A DNA stretch of 14,480 bases from an uncultured Porphyromonadaceae bacterium (GTDB lineage: Bacteria; Bacteroidota; Bacteroidia; Bacteroidales; Barnesiellaceae_A): contig UQMR01000055.1 in assembly GCA_900542255.1 (NCBI GenBank), positions 1-14,480 of the forward strand. Direction: 5' to 3'. Numbering within the stretch: the first letter of the stretch is position 1; every line of letters starts with the position of its first letter. The position numbers and the translations under genes are program-made. Shown here piece after piece: positions 1-7,150 of the stretch. The notes under the pieces were generated by a model, which was not told where the DNA came from, did no database searches, and was given only the letters and a program-made list of their open reading frames with translations.

Positions 1-1
1 C

Positions 2-823
2 TGTTATATCGTCACCGGAGCCGGCGGAAGCATCGGATACGCCATCGCCGAAGAGCTGGCACGCCAAGGGAAGTGGGTCGTCATGGCATGCCGCAACCTG
101 CAAAAAGATACCCCGCTGCGCGACCGCCTCAACACCCTCTACAACGGCCGCGTATCTATCATGCAACTCAATCTTGCATCACTCGACAGCATAACCGCTT
201 TTGCCCGCCGCATACACGACGACGGCATCCCGGTGAAAGCCCTCATCAACAACGCCGGCGTCATGTGCAAGCACTTTTCCCTCACAAGCGACGGATACGA
301 AACCACCATAGGCGTCAATTTCGTGGGCACATACCTGCTCACCCGGCTGCTCCTCCCGACCATGACAGAAGGGAGCAACATCGTATTCACCACCTCCATG
401 ACACGCCATATAGGCTCGGTAAACAAAGACTTTTTCGATACCGCCGCAGCACACTACGCACGCTTCAAATATTACTCCCGCTCGAAACTGGCCGTCACCC
501 TGCTCACGGCCTACATGGCCAACCGGCTGTCGGAGCGAGGCATCCGCGTCAACGCCACCGACCCGGGCGTGGTAAACAGCAACATGATACACATGGACGC
601 ATGGTTCGACCCCCTTGCCGACCGCCTCTTCCGCCCCCTCATCAGCACTCCCGCACAAGGAGCCATAGGAGCCGTTGCCGCAGCCACCACAACCGATGTG
701 ACACAAGCCATATACAAACGCTCGAAACATACCCCCATACCCCGCAACATACGACAGCACCCCTACCTCACGTGGCTTATCGACGAAACCAATCGCCGCC
801 TCGCACCTTGGCTGCAACAATAA
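2..823 (+). CDS. SDR family NAD(P)-dependent oxidoreductase, 5'-truncated by window edge
   Basis: This is a short-chain dehydrogenase/reductase, a cytoplasmic NAD(P)-dependent alcohol/ketone oxidoreductase whose substrate cannot be read from sequence. The frame is open from base 2, so the true start lies just left of the window; the first visible residues CYIVTGAGGSIG are the cofactor-binding loop (TGxxxxIG), which normally sits within 10-15 residues of the N-terminus, so little is missing. The other family signatures are present in order: LINNAGV (NNAG), a TTSM strand with the catalytic Ser, YSRSK (catalytic YxxxK) and NATDPGVV (PG motif after the active site). About 274 residues are visible, a normal SDR length, ending at TAA 821-823. 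The arrangement resembles SDRs of the retinol-dehydrogenase/WWOX-like type, but that subfamily call is tentative. No partner gene is visible and the next gene has its own promoter. Confidence 0.9.
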   Translation, partial: CYIVTGAGGSIGYAIAEELARQGKWVVMACRNLQKDTPLRDRLNTLYNGRVSIMQLNLASLDSITAFARRIHDDGIPVKALINNAGVMCKHFSLTSDGYETTIGVNFVGTYLLTRLLLPTMTEGSNIVFTTSMTRHIGSVNKDFFDTAAAHYARFKYYSRSKLAVTLLTAYMANRLSERGIRVNATDPGVVNSNMIHMDAWFDPLADRLFRPLISTPAQGAIGAVAAATTTDVTQAIYKRSKHTPIPRNIRQHPYLTWLIDETNRRLAPWLQQ

Positions 824-943
824 CCCGCCGCTGCAAAATCATCACCCCTCGCGAGAGCCCAACACCGGCGCAGTTACGAATCAACTTATTTTAACACACA
901 CATCCGCCGTACAGGCATAATTTTTACACAAAAATAACACGAA

Positions 944-967
944 TTGAAACGAAAAGCACTATTTTTG
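944..967 (+). promoter_or_regulatory. Probable Bacteroidetes-type promoter for the DUF2795 gene
   Basis: TATTTTTG at 960-967 matches the Bacteroidetes -7 element TAnnTTTG, 48 nt ahead of the start codon at 1016. A TTG at 944-946 lies upstream, but its spacing (13 nt) is shorter than the usual ~19 nt, so the -33 element is weak. The leader between promoter and start is A-rich, as is usual for this phylum. Confidence 0.5.
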
Positions 968-1015
968 CGGCGTCAAAAATTGATATAAATATAACCCATA
1001 ATAAAGAAAAAAACT

Positions 1016-1237
1016 ATGTACTGGACACTCGAATTGGCATCGAAACTCGAAGACGCTCCATGGCCTGCAACTCGCGAAGAATTAATAGATTACGCCATGC
1101 GCTCTGGCGCACCGCTCGAAGTAATAGAAAACCTCCAAGAGATGGAAGACGAAGGCGAGACATACGAATGTATCGAAGACATCTGGCCAGACTATCCCAG
1201 CAAAGAAGACTTTTTCTTCAACGAGGAGGAGTATTGA
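1016..1237 (+). CDS. DUF2795 domain-containing small acidic protein
   Basis: A 73-residue, strongly acidic protein with no signal peptide or membrane segment, so cytoplasmic. It begins MYWTLELASKLEDAPWPAT and has a central ELIDYAMRSGAPLEVIENL helix pair, the pattern I associate with the DUF2795 family found widely in Bacteroidetes. The C-terminus is rich in Asp/Glu and aromatic residues (EDIWPDYPSKEDFFF). The molecular function is unknown. The start at 1016 is preceded by an A-rich stretch (AATAAAGAAAAAAACT) and a -7 element at 960-967, and the gene ends at TGA 1235-1237. It is monocistronic: a strong hairpin follows within 30 nt and the next genes are on the opposite strand. The family assignment is from memory of its conserved sequence; the existence of the gene is well supported. 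Confidence 0.85.
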   Translation: MYWTLELASKLEDAPWPATREELIDYAMRSGAPLEVIENLQEMEDEGETYECIEDIWPDYPSKEDFFFNEEEY

Positions 1238-1265
1238 TATCCTTCGAATAGATTAAGCCATACAC

Positions 1266-1308
1266 CACCGGCGCGGCAAACAACGATTCTGTGTTTGTCG
1301 CGCCGGTG
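1266..1308 (+). terminator. GC-rich hairpin after the DUF2795 gene, probable transcription end
   Basis: Arms 1266-1281 and 1293-1308 pair over 16 bp with one G-T/C-A type mismatch (left CACCGGCGCGGCAAAC, right GTTTGTCGCGCCGGTG), with an 11-nt loop. It sits 28 nt after the DUF2795 stop. No clear T-run follows on either strand, so it is not a textbook intrinsic terminator, but it lies in a convergent junction where both strands need an end. Confidence 0.5.
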
Positions 1309-1554
1309 ATGTATAATCCCAAACGGTGTGGGATTCTTGTCAATGTAAATTTCATCTACAACAAGAGGATCGATGGGTATTGGAAAGAGCTATGCAAGCA
1401 TTCTGCAACCCCTACAAAGACCTTCATTTCTCTACTTACTGGCGAAGCCGTCTGTACGGGAACTGATCTACTCCATTGCAGATACAATCTGCAAGCAGAA
1501 GCAATGTAATAGTCTAACTAATATGAATCCTGTATTCCGTTTTTGTTGAATGAC
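1309..1554. other. Intergenic stretch with two small perfect hairpins, no supported gene
   Basis: This 246-nt gap separates the DUF2795 hairpin from the 3' end of hsdR. It contains a 7-bp inverted repeat AATCCCA/TGGGATT (1315-1321 and 1329-1335) and an 8-bp inverted repeat TTGCAGAT/ATCTGCAA with a 3-nt loop (1476-1483 and 1487-1494). Open frames here (1291-1509 and one from ATG 1373) show no recognisable protein and no promoter or start context. I see no T-tract that would make either hairpin a clear hsdR terminator. It may mark the left junction of the inserted defence block. Confidence 0.4.
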
Positions 1555-4482
1555 CTAGTAATACATCTCGATATACTGATATGCTTTATCAAAGATATCC
1601 TGATCTTTAATCTGATAATTGACCCATAAGATAGAACGAAGCTTCTTTTTAATTTCGCGTCGTGCCGTTACGCTCTTGAATGCATCCTTGAATTTACGAA
1701 CAATCGCCACGACATTTTCATCTATATCGTTCACTACGCGTTCAACAATGATGGGGGTTTCCGGTGTTCGTACGCTCTCGAAAAGCTCTGTTAAGGCTGC
1801 GCGTGCTTTAGCTCGCTTGTCTTCGGGCTGATTCTCACGCTTTTCCTCTTCAAGCAGCTCTCGCGCTGTGGCCAAAAGATCCCGAAGGAAATCGATGCTT
1901 GTGATGAGATTCTCCTCCATCCGCTGCCGAAGTTCATTCAGTTTCTCGGCAAAATGCTTATATCGAGGATCTCCCTTGTGCTCACCCAATCGAAGCCTGA
2001 GCATTTTCTCAATCTCCACGGCTTTTTGCTTGGCTTTCTTGGCGTCGCTGATTACGGAATCTATCACATCGGCATCAACCACCAAATCTTCCAATGGCGT
2101 GCCAATATCGATAGTGTCGATGTTGTTATGGACGATTTCAATAGTCTTAGCACCCAACAGGGTCCAAATTAGTGCACCATCGTTACCTACCGGACGCACG
2201 CTTTGATATACCTGTGCCAACCAGATGTAGTCGGTCTGATATTTGAAAAGTTCCGGATCTGGGCTGACTGTTTCCCATGCTTTCGCCAATCTAGCAAAGT
2301 GTCGAGCATAATTGGTTTTTACGGCATCCTCTTTCAGACACTGTTGTGCTGCCTGCAACCCTTCCCAGCCACCTACCGTGCGATCGACGCCAGGGAAGAA
2401 CGCAATACACTCATTGATAAACTCCGGAATACGTTTCTTGATCTCCTCGATATTTGAGATGATGGTCTTGATACTCTCTTCATCGAATGCGAGCGCACGG
2501 GCCACGTTGTCGAAGACGCCGACAAAATCGACAACCAGTCCGCATTTCTTGTCCACGGTATATTTGCGATTGGTGCGGCAAATTGCCTGTAACAGCGTAT
2601 GATCCTTCATGGGTTTATCGAGGTACATACACTGCAAAATGGGCGCATCGAATCCGGTCAGCAGCTTCGATGTGACGATGACAATTTTCAAGGGTGACAG
2701 CGGGTCTCTGAATTTGTCGAGCAACCGCTTCTCTTCATCCCGGGAGCGTTTGTAGGGTTTGTACAGGTCGGCTTTGTCACCTGCGGTGTGCATTACGATG
2801 GTTGTTGCATCTTCTGTCCCCAGCAACGCGTCGATGGCCTTTTTGTACTTGACGCAGCACTCCCGATTGTATACCACGACCTGCGCTTTCATGCCTGCCG
2901 GCTCTACGTAATCGCAGAAATGCTGTACGATATATTTGCAGACGTCGTTGATGCGCTTGTCCGACGTGAAGAAGGCTTCGACTGAGGTTCTTTTGACCAG
3001 CTCGGCTTTCTCCTCCTCGCTGATCTGGTCGGTCAGTTCGTCGAACTCCTCCTGCAATGCCTTTTCATTCAGATGCATCTCTACCGGAACCGTTTTGAAG
3101 TTCAACTCCAAGGTGGCTCCATCCGCTACGGAGTTCTGGAAGGTGTATTTCGAGAGGTAACGCTCTTCGTCCTCCTCGGCGCCGAAGGTCGCAAAGGTGT
3201 TGTGGTCGCGACGATTGATCGGCGTACCAGTCAGTCCGAAGAAGAATGCGTTGGGCAGGGCCGTGCGCATCTTGGTTCCCAAATCCCGCTCTTGGGTACG
3301 GTGTGCCTCGTCCACCATCACGATGATATTCGAACGGTCGGACAGCATGCCCTGTACATCGCCGAATTTGAAAATCGTGGTGATGAGAATCTTTCGCTGA
3401 TCCTGCTTGAAGAAGTTTTCCAGCGACTCCTTGTCGGGTGCCGATTCGATGTTGGGAATCTCCGCACGGGTAAAGTCTCCGGTAATCTGATCCTCGAGGT
3501 CGATGCGGTCATCGACAATCACGACCGTCGGAGCCTTCAGCTCATTCTGCTTGCGGAGCTTCTGTGCAGCAAATACCATGAGCCACGACTTTCCTGAACC
3601 CTGGAAATGCCAAATCAAACCCTTTTTCGGGCCATATCCATTGCGGAACGTAGTCAACACACGCTGCACAATGGCCTCTCCACCCAGATATTGCTGATAG
3701 CGGCAGACGACCTTGATCTTGCGACCGGTCGATGTTGCAGAAAATACCGTGTAGAAACGATAGATGTCGATCAATCGCTCCGGAGTAAGCAGGTGCCGGA
3801 AGTTGCGCTCCACATCGTTCAAGGTCCCGTGATGACGCTCCTCGTCGGCGAACCACGGGCCCCACTTGTCCGCCGGAAGCCCTACACCGCCATACTGCAA
3901 CTCTTTGCCTTCGGAGGCAAAGCACAAGATGTTGGGCACAAACATCTCCGGAATGCTCCTTTGGTATTGAAGCATGTCGTTTGCCCCATCGGCCCACGTC
4001 ACCTGCGGCCGCACGGGAGTCTTGGCCTCGCCGATGACCATGGGAATGCCATTGATGAGGAACACCAGATCGAGACGCTTTCCTCCGTCGCGGCTCGGCC
4101 GGGGAAACTCCCACTGATTGGTCACCACGCAATGGTTCTCGGCCGGGTTCTCGCTGAAGAAGCGGATGTTGATGTTATCGCCGTTTTCGCCGAAAGGCTC
4201 GGAATTCTCCTCGAAGAGCAGCCTGCGGAATCGGTCATTGGCTTGAATCAGCTCATCCTGTGAGTTTCCACTCATGATGGCCGATCGCAACTTGTAGATG
4301 ACCTGCGCAGCCTGGTCGGCCGTAATCCCGTTCAGTCGGATCAGTGCATCCTGCAGCCACGGCTCTACCAGTACGGAGTCTGTCGAGCGGGGAATATCGT
4401 TGCTCGCCACATACTTCCAGCCGCATTGAGCAGCCTTGGTCAGCAACATTTTTTCAATCGTATTCTCTTCGTTGAATATCAT
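1555..4482 (-). CDS. hsdR: Type I restriction enzyme R subunit (endonuclease/translocase)
   Basis: This 975-residue protein is the motor and nuclease subunit of a type I restriction-modification complex: it cleaves unmodified DNA after ATP-driven translocation when bound to HsdM/HsdS. The N-terminal nuclease domain shows LDLVFLING (Asp138) followed by GEAK (Glu152, Lys154), the D...ExK catalytic pattern. The superfamily 2 helicase motor follows: Walker A QGSGKS (294-299), DEAH (391-394), LTGTP (417-421) and motif VI QAICRTNR (632-639). The C-terminal ~250 residues are charged and helical, probably the part docking on the methyltransferase. All motifs are intact and length is normal, so the gene appears functional. 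It is last in the operon, 45 nt after hsdS. The 5' half is visibly more GC-rich than the last ~200 codons (below ~1900), so the gene may be mosaic. No dedicated promoter was seen in the 45-nt gap. Confidence 0.96.
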   Translation of the reverse strand: MIFNEENTIEKMLLTKAAQCGWKYVASNDIPRSTDSVLVEPWLQDALIRLNGITADQAAQVIYKLRSAIMSGNSQDELIQANDRFRRLLFEENSEPFGENGDNINIRFFSENPAENHCVVTNQWEFPRPSRDGGKRLDLVFLINGIPMVIGEAKTPVRPQVTWADGANDMLQYQRSIPEMFVPNILCFASEGKELQYGGVGLPADKWGPWFADEERHHGTLNDVERNFRHLLTPERLIDIYRFYTVFSATSTGRKIKVVCRYQQYLGGEAIVQRVLTTFRNGYGPKKGLIWHFQGSGKSWLMVFAAQKLRKQNELKAPTVVIVDDRIDLEDQITGDFTRAEIPNIESAPDKESLENFFKQDQRKILITTIFKFGDVQGMLSDRSNIIVMVDEAHRTQERDLGTKMRTALPNAFFFGLTGTPINRRDHNTFATFGAEEDEERYLSKYTFQNSVADGATLELNFKTVPVEMHLNEKALQEEFDELTDQISEEEKAELVKRTSVEAFFTSDKRINDVCKYIVQHFCDYVEPAGMKAQVVVYNRECCVKYKKAIDALLGTEDATTIVMHTAGDKADLYKPYKRSRDEEKRLLDKFRDPLSPLKIVIVTSKLLTGFDAPILQCMYLDKPMKDHTLLQAICRTNRKYTVDKKCGLVVDFVGVFDNVARALAFDEESIKTIISNIEEIKKRIPEFINECIAFFPGVDRTVGGWEGLQAAQQCLKEDAVKTNYARHFARLAKAWETVSPDPELFKYQTDYIWLAQVYQSVRPVGNDGALIWTLLGAKTIEIVHNNIDTIDIGTPLEDLVVDADVIDSVISDAKKAKQKAVEIEKMLRLRLGEHKGDPRYKHFAEKLNELRQRMEENLITSIDFLRDLLATARELLEEEKRENQPEDKRAKARAALTELFESVRTPETPIIVERVVNDIDENVVAIVRKFKDAFKSVTARREIKKKLRSILWVNYQIKDQDIFDKAYQYIEMYY

Positions 4483-4527
4483 GGGTTCGTCGTCTTATGA
4501 TTCATGCATCGGTTTGGACTTCGATTT

Positions 4528-5634
4528 TTACTGCATCAGACTTTTCATCACCCGGTCGATTTTCTCGATTGCCTGGCGTAATTCCGATTTGGATTTTTCG
4601 GCTTGACGGGTAATTTCAACAAGCTTACGTTGCTCTGCTAATGAAGAGGGTACTATAATGGGCATTGTATCATATTGATTTGCGCTGATGTTCGGCTGTG
4701 CCCCAACCTTCTTTGTCTTGTTTACCCAATTATAATATTGTTGGGTATGAGTAAATGCAAATGCAAATTCAGGAAGTATGAGTTCTTCATTAAGCTGGTA
4801 TCGGATAAGATATCCTGCAAATATCATTTTCCCGCCTTTGTGTAAATAAGTCTTACCTACGGTATTTCCAGTTCTTGCAAAGAGTAAGTCGTTAGTCTTT
4901 AGTAGATATTTTTCATCGAATATTTTAGGACTAACTTTATCATCATTTAAGCTTCCATCATTCGTAATATCGGTAATTCTTATATATCTGACATCTCCAT
5001 TGAACGTATCAGCCTGAACATTTGCTCCATATTCACCGTTTTTAATAGAGACCTCTCGAAGTGTCTTTATAGGGGCATCTTCAAACATTTCGATAAATTG
5101 GGCTTTGACCATTTCATCGGTTGCCGCAATCATCTTTTTGTAGGCCTCTTTTAACTCATACGCCGCCCAGAGTTTATCCGCCAATCTCCGCTGTTCTTCC
5201 AGAGACGGCAAATCAAATTCATAATCGGCAAGATCAGAGAATAAGACATACGGGTTGGTAGAACCTTTTGATTTACGGATAGACCATTCTGTAAAATCAT
5301 CAGAGAGCATTATAAACGGAAGAAGCCGTTGTGAAAATTCATCCTCATTTTTGGTTTTAAGCACAAAAGTTGTGTTGGCTGTGATCCCTTCAAAAGGCGC
5401 AACAACAATCTTTTTTAGGTATGTACGCCGTGATCCATACAGAACCTGTCCGGGTTTAAATATTCTGATAAAGGCAGGACCGACATCGTCTGTAGCAAAT
5501 GATCCCCAGCGATGTAATGTCAGATCCTCTGAATCCATATGATCTCCGGCTACATATATGTCATACGGGTTATTTTGTCGATCGACATTTACTTTTATGT
5601 CGTTTACAACATCTCCAAATCTAACTCGCGTCAT
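4528..5634 (-). CDS. hsdS: Type I restriction enzyme S (specificity) subunit, two target-recognition domains
   Basis: HsdS selects the bipartite DNA target for both methylation and restriction. The protein shows the classic two-fold layout. Numbered from the upstream TTG, TRD1 covers about residues 5-145, a conserved helical region begins LPSLEEQRRL (145-154) and runs to KAQFIEMF (~187), TRD2 covers ~190-330, and a second conserved region begins VPSSLAEQRKL (331-341) and runs to the C-terminus. The near-repeat PSxxEQRxL marks both central repeats, as expected for a full-length, non-truncated subunit. I chose ATG at 5634 (368 aa), 1 nt after the hsdM2 stop; an in-frame TTG at 5643 would overlap hsdM2 and add three residues. 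The gene is AT-rich compared with hsdR 5' and hsdM1. No second hsdS fragment or recombinase is nearby, so there is no visible phase-variation locus. Confidence 0.94.
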   Translation of the reverse strand: MTRVRFGDVVNDIKVNVDRQNNPYDIYVAGDHMDSEDLTLHRWGSFATDDVGPAFIRIFKPGQVLYGSRRTYLKKIVVAPFEGITANTTFVLKTKNEDEFSQRLLPFIMLSDDFTEWSIRKSKGSTNPYVLFSDLADYEFDLPSLEEQRRLADKLWAAYELKEAYKKMIAATDEMVKAQFIEMFEDAPIKTLREVSIKNGEYGANVQADTFNGDVRYIRITDITNDGSLNDDKVSPKIFDEKYLLKTNDLLFARTGNTVGKTYLHKGGKMIFAGYLIRYQLNEELILPEFAFAFTHTQQYYNWVNKTKKVGAQPNISANQYDTMPIIVPSSLAEQRKLVEITRQAEKSKSELRQAIEKIDRVMKSLMQ

Positions 5635-5635
5635 A

Positions 5636-7147
5636 TTACTCAATTTTTTTTATTAAATCTTCTATTTCGGAATGTATGCCGGGAATGGTATATTGCCAAT
5701 CTTGCAGGCATCTGTCAAAGTTTAATCGGTCGGCTGTTTGTTTTTGGTGCACGTATAAAGCGATTCTCAATTCCGCATTATTTTTGAGAATATCTTCTTT
5801 TCGAACAACTTGTGCAAAGCCATCGATGTCGCGATAGTCTGTGTAGGCATTCAGTATCTTTTGTATATGAGCTTCCTCGAGATAACTCTCTGCGTTTTTT
5901 CGAGTAACTTCATTTTTCGCATCAATAAATAATACCTTATCTCGTTTTATCGCAGGTTTGTTGTTATTGCATATGATTATACAAGCCTCCATAGAAGCGT
6001 TGTAAAATAAATTTGCACCCAAACCGATTATACAATCAAGGATATCCATGGAAACAAGTTGTTTTCGCATCTCTTTTTCTTCTTCTCGGAATAGAATTCC
6101 GTGTGGAAAAAGAATGGCGCATCTACCCGTGTGTGGATTCATAGATGCGATGATGTGCTGAAAAAACGCGTAGTCGGCACGGCCCTGCGGCGGTGTGCCC
6201 AGAAAATTCCGGCCCCACTTGTCGTGAGCAAACGCGTCACGGTCCCATTGTTTGATTGAGTAGGGCGGATTTGCAAGGACGATGTCGAATTGACGCAGCC
6301 GGCTGCCGTCGAGGAAGACCGGGTGGGCAAGGGTGTCGGCACAGACAATCGAGAAGTCCTCAATGCCGTTGAGATAGAGATTCATCCGAGCAATGGAGGA
6401 TGTCAGACCGTTAATCTCCTGCCCGAAAACGTGGACTCCCTGCCACTCTTCACCTTTGTCCTTGAGGTAGGTGAGGCATTTGATAAGCATGCCTCCTGAA
6501 CCGCAGGTCGGGTCGTAAATACTCTCATTGGGGCGCGGATTCAGAATCTCGGCCATGAGGGTGACAACCGTGCGGTTGGTGTAGAATTCCTGTGCTGTAT
6601 TGCCGGCATCATCGGCAAATTTTCCGACCAGGTATTCATACGCCTGTCCCATCTCATCGGCCGGACAGGCTGCCAGTGACAGGTTGTGTTTAGAGAAATC
6701 CTCGATGAGCGACGTGATGATGTGGTCGGGCATCTTGGCTTTGTTGGTCCATCCGTCCTTGGGACCGAAGATGCCTTCGAGACCTCCGATGCGGCGACCG
6801 TCGCTCTCAACGGCCGGATTGGCCTGTTCGATGGCGATGAAAGCCTCGACCAGCCGTCGCCCGACGTTCTCGGTGACCTGGCGCACGTCGTTCCAGTGGG
6901 CTCCGTCCGGAATCCGGATAGCGAGGTCATGGGCCTGTTCGCGGGCATACTCTTCGCCTCCTTCCTGAACGAATGCGTTGAATTGTTCGTCGTAGACGTC
7001 GCTGATGCGCTTGAAGAAGAGCAGCGGAAAGATATACTCCTTGTAACCTGCGGCGTCGATCTGTCCGCGCAGACGGACTGCAGCACCCCAAAGGAACGTT
7101 TTAAGTTCCTCGAGTGTCAAGGTTGTTATATGTTGATTATCAGACAT
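5636..7147 (-). CDS. hsdM: Type I restriction enzyme M subunit, second paralogue (HsdM2)
   Basis: A 503-residue N6-adenine methyltransferase subunit. The N-terminal helical HsdM domain carries YIFPLLFFKRISDVYDE (~38-54). The SAM-binding motif I is YDPTCGSGGM (211-220) and the catalytic motif IV is NPPY (293-296), so both key sites are present. The usual FYTPRxVV motif before motif I reads FYTNRTVV here (188-195), an N for P change relative to its paralogue. It starts 3 nt after the stop of hsdM1 and ends 1 nt before the hsdS ATG, so the three are clearly one transcription unit. It is a diverged paralogue of hsdM1, not a recent copy. The coding sequence is GC-rich from 7147 down to about 6130, then AT-rich to its end, matching hsdS. 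It probably pairs with HsdM1 on the single HsdS. Confidence 0.95.
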   Translation of the reverse strand: MSDNQHITTLTLEELKTFLWGAAVRLRGQIDAAGYKEYIFPLLFFKRISDVYDEQFNAFVQEGGEEYAREQAHDLAIRIPDGAHWNDVRQVTENVGRRLVEAFIAIEQANPAVESDGRRIGGLEGIFGPKDGWTNKAKMPDHIITSLIEDFSKHNLSLAACPADEMGQAYEYLVGKFADDAGNTAQEFYTNRTVVTLMAEILNPRPNESIYDPTCGSGGMLIKCLTYLKDKGEEWQGVHVFGQEINGLTSSIARMNLYLNGIEDFSIVCADTLAHPVFLDGSRLRQFDIVLANPPYSIKQWDRDAFAHDKWGRNFLGTPPQGRADYAFFQHIIASMNPHTGRCAILFPHGILFREEEKEMRKQLVSMDILDCIIGLGANLFYNASMEACIIICNNNKPAIKRDKVLFIDAKNEVTRKNAESYLEEAHIQKILNAYTDYRDIDGFAQVVRKEDILKNNAELRIALYVHQKQTADRLNFDRCLQDWQYTIPGIHSEIEDLIKKIE

Positions 7148-7150
7148 TCC

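Noticed and set aside
73..894. Arg/His/Pro-rich frame overlapping the SDR gene
   Set aside because: The composition is that of a shifted frame of a GC-rich gene; the SDR frame has all catalytic motifs.
1291..1509. 72-codon plus-strand frame downstream of DUF2795
   Set aside because: Its ATG-proximal part overlaps the right arm of the hairpin, there is no promoter or recognisable domain, and the reading is cysteine-rich and unstructured.
4528..5643. Phase-variable hsdS (shufflon-type inversion)
   Set aside because: Only one hsdS is present, with no inverted partial copy and no tyrosine recombinase in the window.
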